From Hemileia vastatrix (taxonomy: Eukaryota > Basidiomycota > Pucciniomycetes > Pucciniales > Zaghouaniaceae): 64,000 nt of DNA. The notes below the pieces were generated by a model. That model saw only the letters and a list, made by a program, of their open reading frames with translations. It was not told the DNA's origin and did not search any database. Of the stretch, positions 1-10,660 are shown piece after piece. Location: positions 25,607,823 to 25,671,822 of the forward strand of contig JASXTE010000010.1 of the NCBI GenBank assembly GCA_030280995.1, given 5' to 3'. The position numbers and the translations under genes were made by a program. The stretch's first letter is position 1; every line of letters begins with the position of its first letter.

Positions 1-133
1 TTTGCACTGTGTGGGGAGAATAGAGTCTTTTGTCCAGTTTTAGCACACGCTTTGTTGTAGTTACTTGTTGTTGTAAGGTGCACAGTTGCTGATTAACCTG
101 TGTTTAGCTTTCCTCTGTGCTAAAACTTCTTCA
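1..133 (+). repeat. Copia-A LTR, 3' end only (C0)
   Basis: This matches the last 133 bases of the long-form Copia-A LTR and ends in CTTCTTCA, the CA-type terminus. It has the junction lacking the 82-nt intron-like segment (GTCCAG directly followed by TTTTAGC), so it is the downstream copy of the internal duplication. It abuts Gypsy relic G0 at 134. It is either a solo LTR or the 3' LTR of an element lying to the left. Confidence 0.9.
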
Positions 134-396
134 AAATATAGCAGGTTTCCCCAAAGCAATAGTTTCTGACAGAGATCCTAAATTTACTTCTGAGTTCTGG
201 ACATCACTTATGGATGTTTCAGGGTGTCAATTAAAACTTTCTGCAGCACACCATTCACAAACTGATGGGCTAGCAGAAAGAATGATACAAACTTTAGAAG
301 ATATGATAAGAAGATATTGTGCTTTTGGTCTTAACTTTAAAGACAATGACAAATTCACGCATGATTGGGTAACCCTTATCCCAGGTTTAGAATTTG
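134..396 (+). pseudogene. Gypsy integrase core fragment (relic G0, left part)
   Basis: This is an integrase catalytic-core fragment of a Ty3/Gypsy element. It shows the second catalytic Asp in SDRDPKFTSEFW and the Glu in the TDGLAERMIQTLEDMIRRYC region. It is clearly diverged from the G1/G3/G5 copies at both DNA and protein level, so it belongs to an older or sister subfamily. The first catalytic Asp and everything upstream are missing, replaced by Copia LTR sequence ending at 133. The reading frame is cut at 396 by the G1 insertion and resumes at 10237. It is non-functional. Confidence 0.88.
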
Positions 397-1523
397 TGTC
401 AGCCAGGCTATTCCAGGAGTCCAGTAAATGATATGTTATCTTATAAGACCTGAAAGATGGCGTAAGAATTGTATTTAATGTATATAAATTAATATTTTAC
501 TGCATAATAAAATTATATAAGTATCTTATTACATATAAGTGTTATATTAATTTTATTGTTTATATAAATTTTTTATACATATAAATTAAACATAATACAT
601 ATTATATTCTACAAATAATGGCACATTTTTATGTATTTAATAATTATAAATTTATATTTAATTGAAAAACATATATTATAATTATAAGTGTAAAATTGAC
701 TTATAATATAATTAAATTAATTATTTAAATTTATATATTAAATAACACCTTTCATATAATACTAAACAATAATTAATGACGCTTCTTTTGACCCTTAATT
801 GTGTCAGGAAAAACCAATTAATTAATTTATACTAAATTGAGATTAATTACATGTTTTGTTGCGTCAAAGTATTTTTTGTTTCACTTAAAATATCCTTAAA
901 TCAGACTGTACCATCTGTTTGGAATTATTTTTCTCATAGTTCCTATGTTCCAGTCTTGTTTAGTTATTCACTATTTTTACTTACTGATTTGGGAATTAAT
1001 GGCGGGAAAATTGGATTCTTAATCGGGGTTTTTAATTATTTGTTTCATATTTTTCTCTACATTGTTATGTTTCACTTACTCTTTGATATACTTGTTTTAT
1101 TCTATTATAATTATTGTATTTACAAATATAGTGGCGCTTCAGAGGACCCATTGCCTATAAAAGGGCCTTGGATAATCCCCTGTAGCCTCATCACTTATTA
1201 TACACTCAACAAATTAAATACACTTTTTATATTACGTTTATATTCTTTTTATTAGTAATAAAATTCTAATTAAAATTCTATATAACAATTTAAAGGTTTC
1301 TTTAAGTCTAATAGTGATCATAGTGTCTGCTGCGCATAGTCCTTACATCATAATAATATTATTAATTAACAATAACCTCACTTTTGTCACCTCTCAAGAA
1401 AACCGTCGTTGATTCCTCTCAATAAATTAAATAATCTTTTTATATTTTATTTCTTTTATTTTCCTTCTTGTCGTCCTCCATTTCTCCACCTTTTCTTACC
1501 TACTTCTAGACGACTGACCGACA
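397..1523 (+). repeat. Gypsy-B 5' LTR of G1
   Basis: It starts TGTCAGCC and ends CCGACA, giving imperfect inverted termini (TGTCAGCC / TGTCGGTC on the opposite strand). The first part is very AT-rich. A TATA box lies about two thirds of the way in (1156-1162). The matching 3' LTR is 9105-10231. Confidence 0.95.
1156..1162 (+). promoter_or_regulatory. TATA box of the G1 5' LTR
   Basis: TATAAAA lies in a GC-richer island (GCCTATAAAAGGGCC) that is conserved in every Gypsy-B LTR here, also at 9864-9870, 49288-49294 and, on the minus strand, 29383-29389. It is the likely RNA polymerase II promoter core. Transcription would start about 25-30 bases downstream, near CCCCTGTAGCC; this is inferred, not shown. 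Confidence 0.7.
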
Positions 1524-2213
1524 ACTGAGGGCCTTTCCAAATGACGACGACGATTGAGCCTGGCGACGAACAACAAACACACGGACCACCTAGCAAAAAA
1601 CAAAACTTTTTCCCCAACTGTGTTTCGAACTTGGGTTCGATTTCTTAGTTTTATATTATATTAATTCTTATATTATTTTGAAGTGATTTTTCAATCACTA
1701 TAGTAAGTTCAACTTTGCACCTCTCACTCATATTACTATATTTTTAATGCAATAACAGTGATTGTGGCTTAATTGCTGATTCACTGAGTGTAAGTGTTCA
1801 ATTATTAAAATTTTTTTTTCCTAGTTGACCATTATAGAGTGTTAAATCCTCTTAGTCCTAGAAGAATTGACATTTTTTATTAATACAAATTGAATTATTA
1901 ATTTAATTTTTTATTATTATTAATTATTGTTAATTTTGGTTGACTTAAAAGTACTTTGTGCTTAGTCCCAAATATATTGCCATATTTAATATTGGTAATT
2001 AATTGGTTGAATTAACTTGATTGTTTATTCCCAATTTAACCTTGCAATCCATTTTTTAAAAATTAATTTTTTATAATTATTACTTTATATTGAAAATTTT
2101 TTTTTCTATAATTTAATAAATAAATTTTTTTTTTTTATTATTTGGAGCAATTATTAACTAAATTTTATTATTTTTTTAAAAAATAAGAAGTAAATTAAAA
2201 TCATCCCACTATT
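1524..2213 (+). other. Gypsy-B untranslated leader of G1
   Basis: 690 bases lie between the LTR end and the gag ATG. The leader begins ACTGAGGGCCTTTCC, where the primer-binding site should be, but no match to a tRNA 3' end (TGG start) is evident. A GC-rich start is followed by very AT-rich sequence. A short GTAAGT...CCTAG segment is present, but at about 35 nt it is too short to call as an intron. The same leader is in G3 (28336-29028) and G5 (35172-35872). Confidence 0.75.
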
Positions 2214-2895
2214 ATGTCCTACAATTTGGCTGAAAAAATGGATAACATGCAAGTGGATGAAATTGAAATTGACTATGATGCTGACACTGTAAGTTCTTCT
2301 AAAGTTGGACATAAAAAATCTTATGCTAACACAAAGAATTCACATACTGCAGGATGTGGAAATGACAGGAAATGTAAACAAACCAAACCCCCTTCCCCCA
2401 GCACCACAGAAGGAAGTAAAGCCTCTAGTACCTCAAGAAGGTCTTCCAAAAGGATTCAAAATAAAAAAGCTTCCTCTGCCACAACAAATCAGCAACCTGT
2501 CCAGTCATATAAAAGAGTTGAAGACAGAAAATATGACGTGCAAAGCAAAAGTAGACACCTTGTGGGATCAGGTTCAAGAACTCAGGAACCAGATTCAGGC
2601 CCAGGCCCCTCCTCAGTTGCCTCCCAATCAGCCTCAGTTTCAGGCTCAACCTTCACAGCCACCCAGCTCAACCATCCAAAATCCAAATACTATGGAAGTA
2701 GAGCAATGGAAATGGGATTATCTAATGAGTCACTACCAACAGAATGTGCAACACCCTCCTCATCATCAGCCTGGCCCATCCAGAACACCCAATTTCCATA
2801 CACCTCCTCATCCCTACCAACAAGGCAGGAGAAAGAAGGCCCAAGCACAATCCCAACCCCAGTCTCAGGGGAAGTTTCCTCCTCTGCCATGGTAA
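2214..2895 (+). CDS. Predicted spliced ORF1 of G1 (coiled-coil, Pro/Gln-rich)
   Basis: Exon 1 is 2214-2288 (25 codons). A 64-nt intron-like segment at 2289-2352 has GTAAGT, a CTAAC branch site at 2326-2330 and CAG. Exon 2 is 2353-2895 (180 codons plus stop). The predicted 205-aa product has an acidic N-terminus and a heptad-like stretch around the motif IKELKTEN. A Pro/Gln-rich part and a basic RRKK segment follow before the C-terminal PPLPW. By hand count this frame changes less between copies than the overlapping unspliced frame. It could be a structural Gag accessory or RNA-binding protein; that role is inferred. Its stop overlaps the ATG at 2889. Splicing is untested. Confidence 0.5.
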
Positions 2896-4127
2896 GTAAT
2901 TTGGTTGATAGTCACTTGGGTATGTTTTCTAATAAATCTTCTTCTGCAGGTAATATTATTGAACATGGTGAAAGAACAGTTAAACCTGTTAAAAGACAGC
3001 TTCCTGTAACTAGTAGCCCTATTGATGTAATTAGCAAATTGTCATTTGATGAACCTTTACATTTAACTTCTACATCTTTAATTAATCCTTCTCTTGCAAT
3101 TAAAAATGATTCTGTTCCCCCTGAAATCTATACCTTAATTGAAAAAACTTCTGAGGAAATTTTTAGAGATACCCTTGATTTTAATGTTGTAAAAGACAAA
3201 CATGTGAGAGATGTGTTAATCCATGAAAATGATAGATTAAATAATTTACACTTGCAATGTAAAGTGAGTTCTTCTGTACAAGATACAGCTTATTTAAAAA
3301 TCAAAGAAACCTTGAATATTGTTCTTAGTCAACAAAAACAAATAAGAAGTGACCATAGAGCTATCTCAGATAGAAATATCAGTCTACATAAGACCTTGAG
3401 TGAATTGAAACCCCTTATTGAAGAAAATTATTCATTCAAGAATGAAATAAAATCTCTGCAAAATGAGTTTAAGAAGCTAAAAAATGATTTCCATGCATTA
3501 AGTACCAAACACTCAGTTTCTGAGGACAGAAATGTTCCATCTCTTGCAAAAGTAAATGACCAGATGTCTGAAATTCCAAGAATAAGAAACTATTTGTCTG
3601 ACCTGCAGGAAAAGTTCTCAACCGTAACCATCAATAATGAATTAAATGAGATTTCTGTAAATAAGCTGCATAAAAATAAAGGAAAAAAACCTGAGCAAAG
3701 TTCATCCTTTCTTCCTCATATTTCAACCATTAAACAAACTGACAATGAGTCTGTAAAATCTTTTGCTACTTGCAAAAAATCTTGTGATGGTCATGCACAA
3801 GCTGTTTCTGTAAATAATGAAATTTCTGAACACCTGGCTAAACTTCAGGAATTATTAATAATGAATAATTCAAACCAAAAAGTGGACCATCCCAGTAGTC
3901 AGAAAAATTGGCCTACGTTAGACCAATATCCTACCTTTGATGGTGATTCTTACTCTGATTGGCAACACTTTATCCAAAGAATTGATAATTTAAAGAGATC
4001 TTATAAACTACCTGATGAGGAAATTGTTTCTAAGCTAATTTCTTTATTTTCCAATGTAGCCTTGATGTGGTATGAATCTGTTCTTTTAGATAACAATCAT
4101 TATACATGGAATGATTGGAAACCTTGA
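2214..4127 (+). pseudogene. Gypsy-B Gag region of G1 (frameshifted)
   Basis: The open frame from ATG 2214 is 637 codons. The first part, to about 2888, overlaps predicted ORF1 in another frame, so the functional Gag start may be the ATG at 2889, which lies in strong context GCCATGG. Downstream there is a long Lys/Glu/Leu-rich coiled-coil region (about residues 330-470). Then comes the retrotransposon Gag capsid-like domain, around the motif YPTFDGDSYSDWQHF near residue 578, running to the end. A one-base deletion at the GGAAACC near 4122 shifts the frame; G5 has GGAAATCC here. The sequence resumes at 4115 in another frame. Confidence 0.85.
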
Positions 4128-5248
4128 TTGAGAATCAGTTTGGTGGTTCAAAATTCAGGTTAGCTCAACAGAGACTGTATGAGAATACTGGATATGTATC
4201 CGCCTCTGTTGAAAAGCCCATTGTTTTTCTGATGAAAATAACTAAAATACTTAGAGCAATTGATCCAAAGATGGATTATGATATTTGGAGAGATAAAATC
4301 TTGTATAAATTACCAAATTCTCTTAGGGATTTGATTGTGGCTAGAACTGAGCATGTAAGGGAAAATTCTTCTTTCATTAATGTATGTAATGAGGTACTGC
4401 TCAACCATAGATATGAACCAAAGAATTACCTTGGTAAATCTTATAATGATCAGAATAAACCTTCTACAAAGCTCCCAGAAAAATCTGGTAAACCCTCTGC
4501 CCCAGTTGCACCTAAAAGATATGCAACAAATACTTGTTATAAGTGTAACAAACCGTGGAAGGGTCATGTTTGTGACAAGAAAATTCATCTTGTTGAACAT
4601 AATGAAGACACTGATGAAGTTGAACTTGATGTCAATAATTCTTCCAGTGACTGTGAAAGTAATATCTCCTATGACAATGAATCTGTTAAAGATGTTTTAA
4701 TGTTGGAACATGATGTTCATTATTTAAATAATATATCTGAAGATTGTGTATTGAATTTATCTTCAGTAGAAAATGCTGAGATAATTAAAGATATTACTAA
4801 CAATTCTATTCCTATATCCCCTTTAAAGACACCTGTTATCATTAATGGTAAAAGTGTTGATGTAGTTCTTGATTCTGGTGCTGGAGAAAGTGTAGTATCT
4901 GAAAAAGCTTTGGCTTCAGTGGATAAGGAATATTTGAGTAAATTATTACCTATAACTTCTGAAAAATGGAGAGGGTATGGTTCTACCTCATTTCCTATTG
5001 GCAAATACAAAACCTCTGTATTCTTCAAATATAATAATGGTTTTGTCAGAGCTATTTGTGAGTTTGTTGTCATGAAAAATGATAATTTGAGCAATTGGTT
5101 TATTATGGGAAATGATATTTTAACCATGTTTGGTGTGAAACTGGACCCAGCAAATAATTGCTTTACCTTAGGAATGAATGGGAAAAGGAAATTCAAAATT
5201 TCCTCTCCTAGAACTTCTGGACATTTGTTGAAATCTTGTATTCACTGA
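4115..5248 (+). pseudogene. Gypsy-B Gag C-terminus, zinc knuckle and protease of G1
   Basis: This continues Gag after the frameshift. A zinc-knuckle-like motif (CYKCNKPWKGHVC) has one residue fewer than in G3 and G5, through a 3-bp deletion. An acidic linker follows, then the aspartic protease with the active site DSGAGESVVSE near codon 255. The frame ends prematurely at 5248, where an indel relative to G5 turns the linker into a stop. The protease would process the Gag-Pol polyprotein in the virus-like particle. It is non-functional as part of a polyprotein here. Confidence 0.85.
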
Positions 5249-6560
5249 TCCAGTGTAAAAGTAGAACAACAACTGAAATGGATGATTTATTATATGAAAT
5301 AAATACCACTTCTTTTGGTGATCAGTTGACTAGTGAACAAAAGGATTCTATTGTTGCCTCTATTACCTCTTTCCCTATGGCTTTTGCTCATGGTTCTCAT
5401 GTCTTGGTAATTGTTCAGGAAGAGATGAAAATTACCTTATCCTGTAAATTGAGTGATATTCCTCCTACCCTTAAGAAAAAACCATATCCTGCTTCTCCAT
5501 CAAAAAGAAATGATATTGAAGATAATATTGAAACATTATTGAAAATGAATATCATTGAGAAAGTGGATGTCACCCCCAAATATTGTGTCATCTCCCCAGT
5601 CTTGATTTCTTATGAAAAAGATAAAGCTAGATTATGTGGAGATTAAAGAGCTTTAAATACTTATACTGTTGATGATATTTATCCTTTCCCAGAATTAATT
5701 CAATACATGCTACCTTGCAAGGTGCAAAATTTATTAGTTGTCTGGATGGTAATAAAGGTTATCATCAAGTTCCAGTTGAGAAAAATTCTCAAAATTTTTT
5801 GCTTATTGCTACTCATATGGGAATATATAAGTATGTTAGGATGCCATTTGGCCCTAAAAATGCTCCTTCAGTTTTCCAGAAAGTTATGGATAACACTTTC
5901 CATCAAGAAATTATTGAAGGTTGGCTCATGGTTTATATTGATGATATTATTGTTTTTTCTAAAACTTTTGATGAACATATGATTCACTTGAATAGAGTTT
6001 TCCAAAAAATGGATGAAATCAATATGACCTTATCTTTAAAAAAGTGTAAATTTGATTTTCAATCTTTGAAAGTCCTTGGCCATGTTGTGTCAGGCTTACA
6101 AATTTGTGTAGACCATAACAAAGTTGCTGTAATTCAAAATGTGAAAGCACCAACTTCTGTAAGAGAAATCCAAAGTTTTTTGGGTATGTGTGGCTATTAT
6201 AGACAATATATTAAAAATTATCAGGTCATAGCCTTGCCTCTTACAAAACTTACCAGAAAAGATGTTGCTTTTCTCTGGAATAATGACTGTCAAAAAGCTT
6301 TTGATACATTAAAATGTTGCTTAATGACAGCCCCTATCTTAGATCTTCCAGATTTTAACAAACCATTTGTCCTGTATACAGATGCTAGCTTTGTTGGTCT
6401 GGGTGCTGCCCTTCACCAAAAGCAAATTATTAATGATAAATCCTCAGAGGTTGTAATTTGTTATATTTCAAGAACCTTGAGAAATAGTGAATTGAAATAT
6501 GGTACCACTCAATTGGAGTGCTTAGCAGTTGTTTGGGCTATTGAGAAACTTCATTACTAA
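5236..6560 (+). pseudogene. Gypsy-B reverse transcriptase and RNase H of G1
   Basis: Two open stretches (5236-5646 and 5715-6560) cover RT and most of RNase H. Between them are a TAA at 5644-5646 (TAC in G5) and a one-base loss near 5688. The RT catalytic motif YIDD is intact within the second stretch. The RNase H N-terminal Asp motif YTDASFVGLG is present. The frame stops at TAA 6558-6560, where G5 has TAC; G3 shares this same stop. DNA synthesis on the element RNA is the family role, but this copy cannot make the enzyme. Confidence 0.88.
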
Positions 6561-7302
6561 TTGGATGACCAAAAATTTGAGTTGGTAACTGACTGTAGTG
6601 CTGTGAAGTCCCTCTTAAACCTAAAGACACCTAACAGACATATTTTCAGGTGGCAACTTGCTGTCCAAGAATACAGAGGACGGATGACAATTATCCATAG
6701 AGCTGGAAATGTTCACTCCAATGTTGATATGCTCTCCAGATTGCCTCTGCCAAATAATGACTCAAATCCTGCTTATGTACCTGAAGATGATACTGTTCAT
6801 ATCCATGGTATATTTATAGTTGATATGGAAGAGGAGTTATTAAAATTAATACTGGATTCATATGATAAAGATTCTGATTTAAATAAATTGGTCACTATCT
6901 TAAATGATCCTAAGAATGCTTCAATTCAAGCATTAATAAAAACTCTTCCTGCAAAGTACCAAAATGCTTTGAATAAAGGCAAGTTCTCTATTGAAGATGG
7001 TTATATATATTATAGAAGGAATCTTACCAATGTAATTGTAATTCCTCCTTCAATGAAAGAAACTATCCTCAAACTTTGTCATGATGACATATTAGCTGGG
7101 CATTTTGATCTTGAAAAAACATTGCTTAGAATCAAAAACACTGCATGGTGGGCTAATATGTCTGAAGACACAAAATTATAAGTTGAATCTTGTGATTCCT
7201 GCCAAAAATCTAAAAGGTTAACAGGTAAGAGAGCAGGGTTATTACAACATATTGAAGCACCTAGTGCTCCCTGGCAAATCATTAATATGGATTTTGTCAC
7301 TG
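6561..7302 (+). pseudogene. Gypsy-B RNase H end and integrase N-terminus of G1
   Basis: This holds the C-terminal part of RNase H, a linker, and the integrase HHCC zinc domain (HDDILAGHF, then CDSCQK). A TAA near 7179-7181 replaces the Tyr codon of G3 and G5. The integrase frame is then cut at 7307 by the solo Copia LTR, with TSD GTCTT at 7303-7307. Confidence 0.85.
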
Positions 7303-7307
7303 GTCTT

Positions 7308-7997
7308 TGAAGAAGTTTTAGCACAGAGGAAAGCTAAACACAGGTTAATCAGCAACTGTGCACCTTACAACAACAAGTAACTACAACAAAGCGTGTGCTA
7401 AAACTATAAGGGACACAAGTGTGAGTTGCTGTGGTTAGGACTAAGAGAATTAGAGAAAAGATAACAGAAGAGAAAAGGAAAGAACCTGGACAAAAGACTC
7501 TATTCTACCCACACAGTGCAAAGACTGTCAGATGCGGCCAAAAGGGAAAGCAGTGGACAGGAAGATGCAGTGGAAGGGATAAAGAGAATAGAGAGAAAGA
7601 GAAAGAAAAAGATTTGGATGGGGAAAACGGAAATGGCAAAGAGAGGGCTCATTATATGACAAAGTCCACCATCCAAAACAATAGAAACTAACACGACGTC
7701 GACAAAACTACTAAACTACAATACAGGAAAAGAGACAGGTTCACATACAAGGAAAAAGTTCTCAGCCGGGGAAAAGATTCACACTCCAGGTAAAGAAACA
7801 CGTCCTCAAGGTCCAGAATCAATACATTGACTCCGGGTGGGAAAGAAATGTTGTTCTTGATGCTGGAGCTCGTATCTTTGAAGTTCCTCGGCGGAAAAGG
7901 TCAGGAAAAGAGGATATGAGCAAGGAGAATGACTTGAGACGATGGTAAGAAGCTGGAGTAAGGAATGGGTCAGGTATTAGAGGCAGAAATTTCAACA
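7308..7997 (-). repeat. Solo Copia-A LTR, short form (690 bp)
   Basis: A single reverse LTR bounded by TGAAGAAG and TTTCAACA, with perfect TSD GTCTT at 7303-7307 and 7998-8002. At 690 bp it is exactly 226 bp shorter than the 916-bp LTRs. It lacks the internal duplication but keeps the single 82-nt GT-AG segment. It therefore represents the ancestral LTR structure and arose by intra-element LTR recombination after insertion into G1. Confidence 0.95.
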
Positions 7998-8002
7998 GTC
8001 TT

Positions 8003-9070
8003 CCTGTTGCAGGTAAAGACAGCTTTAACTCTTGTTGGGTAATAGTTGATAGATTCACAAAAATGTGCAAATTTATTCCAACCCACAAAGATGTATCCAC
8101 CAAAGAATTAGCTTTCTTATGGTGGTCTTACATGTTTAATATTATTGGTTTTCCAAAAGCCATTATCTCTGATAGGGATCCAAAATTCACTTCTGAGTTT
8201 TGGACCTCTTTGATGGATATTTGTGGCTGTGAGTTAAAATTGTCTACAGCTCACCATCCTCAGACTGATGGTCTAGCTGAAAGAATGATTCAAACTCTGG
8301 AAGATATGATTAGAAGGTATTGTGCCTTTGGTTTAGAATATAAAGACAATGACAGATTTACTCATGATTGGGTCACTCTTTTGCCTGGTCTTGAATTTGC
8401 ATATAATAGCACTGTTCATTCTGTCACTGAGAAAAAGCCTTTTGAGCTTTGGTTAGGTTATGTCCCAAACACTCCTGCTCAGATTCTCAATAATAAATTA
8501 CCTAAGTTGGAACTACACCCTGGTGTAAAATCTTTAATGCAAATGCAACAGCTATGCAGAAAACATGCTCAGAGTTGTATTGATAAAGCATTTGAATATG
8601 AAAAGAAAAGATGGGATAAATCCCATAAAGAATACACATTTAACAAGGGTGATGAAGTGTTGATCTCTACTGTCCATTTCAATTTACAAGGTAACCACAA
8701 ATTAAAAGATCCTTTTGTAGGACCATTTGTTGTTAAAAGAATGGTTGGTGATAATGCAGTAGAAGTTGTATTGTATTCTCCATATGATAGGAAACATCCT
8801 GTCTTTCCCATTTCTATGCTTAAGCCTTATACTTCCAACAGTGACTTATTTCCAAAAAGAAGAGGAAGACCTAAGAAGAACCCTCAGGAAGTCACAGAAA
8901 CAGCAGAAATTGATAAAATTCACAATGATAGAATTATCACTTCTGAAAGAGGTACTGAATATTTATTGAGATATAAGAACAAATCATCTGAACATGATGC
9001 ATGGATACCTGGCAAGGAAATTTCAAATCTGCCTACTCTGTTGAAAAAATACAAAAAGAAAAAATCTTAG
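8003..9070 (+). pseudogene. Gypsy-B integrase core and chromodomain of G1
   Basis: This resumes integrase after the solo LTR. It holds the first Asp (WVIVDRFTKMC), the second Asp (SDRDPKFTSEFW) and the Glu in GLAERMIQTLEDM. A GPY/F-like segment (DPFVGPFVVKRM) follows. The C-terminal chromodomain reads EYLLRYKNKSSEHDAWIP, which in chromoviruses steers integration to particular chromatin. The local reading frame from 8063 is open to the stop at 9068-9070, but upstream damage makes the polyprotein non-functional. Confidence 0.9.
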
Positions 9071-9091
9071 CATTTTTTTTTATTGTTTTTT

Positions 9092-9104
9092 TAGAGTGAG
9101 GGAG
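9092..9104 (+). other. Polypurine tract of G1
   Basis: TAGAGTGAGGGAG lies immediately before the 3' LTR, preceded by a T-rich run. It is the expected plus-strand primer. The same tract abuts the 3' LTRs of G3 (22134-22146, minus strand) and G5 (48511-48523). Confidence 0.8.
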
Positions 9105-10231
9105 TGTCAGCCAGGCTATTCCAGGAGTCCAGTAAATGATATGTTATCTTATAAGACCTGAAAGATGGCGTAAGAATTGTATTTAATGTATATAAATTAA
9201 TATTTTACTGCATAATAAAATTATATAAGTATCTTATTACATATAAGTGTTATATTAATTTTATTGTTTATATAAATTTTTTATACATATAAATTAAACA
9301 TAATACATATTATATACTACAAATAATGGTTCATTTTTATTTATTTAATAATTATAAATTTATATTTAATTGAAAAACATATATTATAATTATAAGTGTA
9401 AAATTGACTTATAATATAATTAAATTAATTATTTAAATTTATATATTAAATAACACCTTTCATATAATACTAAACAATAATTAATGACGCTTCTTTTGAC
9501 CCTTAATTGTGTCAGGAAAAACCAATTAATTAATTTATACTAAATTGAGATTAATTACATGTTTTGTTGCATCAAAGTATTTTTTGTTTCACTTAAAATA
9601 TCCTTAAATCAGACTGTACCATCTGTTTGGAATTATTTTTCTCATAGTTCCTATGTTCCAGTCTTGTTTAGTTATTCACTATTTTTACTTACTGATTTGG
9701 GAATTAATGGCGGGAAAATTGGATTCTTAATTGGGGTTTTTAATTATTTGTTTCATATTTTTCTCTACATTGTTATGTTTCACTTACTCTTTGATATACT
9801 TGTTTTATTCTATTATAATTATTGTATTTACAAATATAGTGGCGCTTCAGAGGACCCATTGCCTATAAAAGGGCCTTGGATAATCCCCTGTAGCCTCATC
9901 ACTTATTATACACTCAACAAATTAAATACACTTTTTATATTACGTTTATATTCTTTTTATTAGTAATAAAATTCTAATTAAAATTCTATATAACAATTTA
10001 AAGGTTTCTTTAAGTCTGATAGTGATCATAGTGTCTGCTGCGCATAGTCCTTACATCATCATAATATTATTAATTAATAATAACCTCACTTTTGTCACCT
10101 CTCAAGAAAACCGTTGTTGATTCCTCTCAATAAATTAAATAATCTTTTTATATTTTATTTCTTTTATTTTCCTTCTTGTCCTCCTCCATTTCTCCACCTT
10201 TTCTTACCTACTTCTAGACGACTGACCGACA
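9105..10231 (+). repeat. Gypsy-B 3' LTR of G1
   Basis: 1,127 bp, TGTCAGCC to CCGACA, the same length as the 5' LTR and differing by a dozen or so substitutions seen by eye. It is followed by TSD ATTTG at 10232-10236. Confidence 0.95.
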
Positions 10232-10236
10232 ATTTG

Positions 10237-10660
10237 CATACAATATTACAGTACATTCTGTCACTGGCAAAAAGCCATCTGAGTTATCTTTGGGTTATGT
10301 ACCTAATACCCCAGCTAAAGCTCTTAATTATTTACCTAGATTGGATATCCATCCAGGTACTAAGTCTTTTCTTCAGATGCAAGAATTATGCAGAAAACGT
10401 GCTCAAGAATGTATAAATAAGGCATTTGAGTATGAGAAGAAAAGATGGGATAAAGCCCATAAAGAACAAATGTTCAAAGAGGGTGATGAAGTCCTTATTT
10501 CTACACTACATTTCAATTTAAATGGTAATGTTAAATTGAAGGATCCATTTATTGGACCATTTGTAGTGAAAAAGATAGTTGTTAACAATGCCGTTGAAGT
10601 TATTATATATGCACCATATGATAGAAAACACCCAGTATTTCCTATTTCTCTTACAAAACC
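10237..10660 (+). pseudogene. Gypsy integrase C-terminal fragment (relic G0, right part)
   Basis: This continues the G0 integrase after the G1 insertion. An altered stretch around KKPSELSLGYVPNT leads to KRWDKAHKEQ and the GPY/F-like DPFIGPFVVKK. It is cut after PVFPISLTKP, before the chromodomain. Substitutions set it apart from the G1/G3/G5 family. At 10661 it abuts a Copia LTR that lacks its first part, with no TSD, so this edge is a rearrangement junction. Confidence 0.85.

Larger units (their letters stand above)
397..10231 (+). mobile_element. Full-length decayed Gypsy-B element G1
   Basis: This is a complete chromodomain Ty3/Gypsy retrotransposon with two 1,127-bp LTRs (397-1523 and 9105-10231). 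The target-site duplication ATTTG lies at 392-396 and 10232-10236. The order Gag, protease, RT, RNase H, integrase, chromodomain is visible, but the frame is broken by several indels, stops and a solo Copia LTR at 7308-7997. The LTRs have the same length and differ at roughly a dozen positions by eye, so the insertion is older than C3 or C6 but not ancient. It sits inside relic G0. Confidence 0.95.

Noticed and set aside
851..1255. 134-codon Phe/Tyr/Leu-rich ORF in the Gypsy-B LTR, resembling a membrane protein
   Set aside because: It spans the TATA box and U3 of an AT-rich LTR. It is hydrophobic only because of T-rich codons and is not kept open in the G3 and G5 LTRs.
1780..1830. GTAAGT...CCTAG segment in the Gypsy-B leader as an intron
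   Set aside because: It is only about 35 nt and very AT-rich with no clear branch site, too short for confident spliceosomal splicing.
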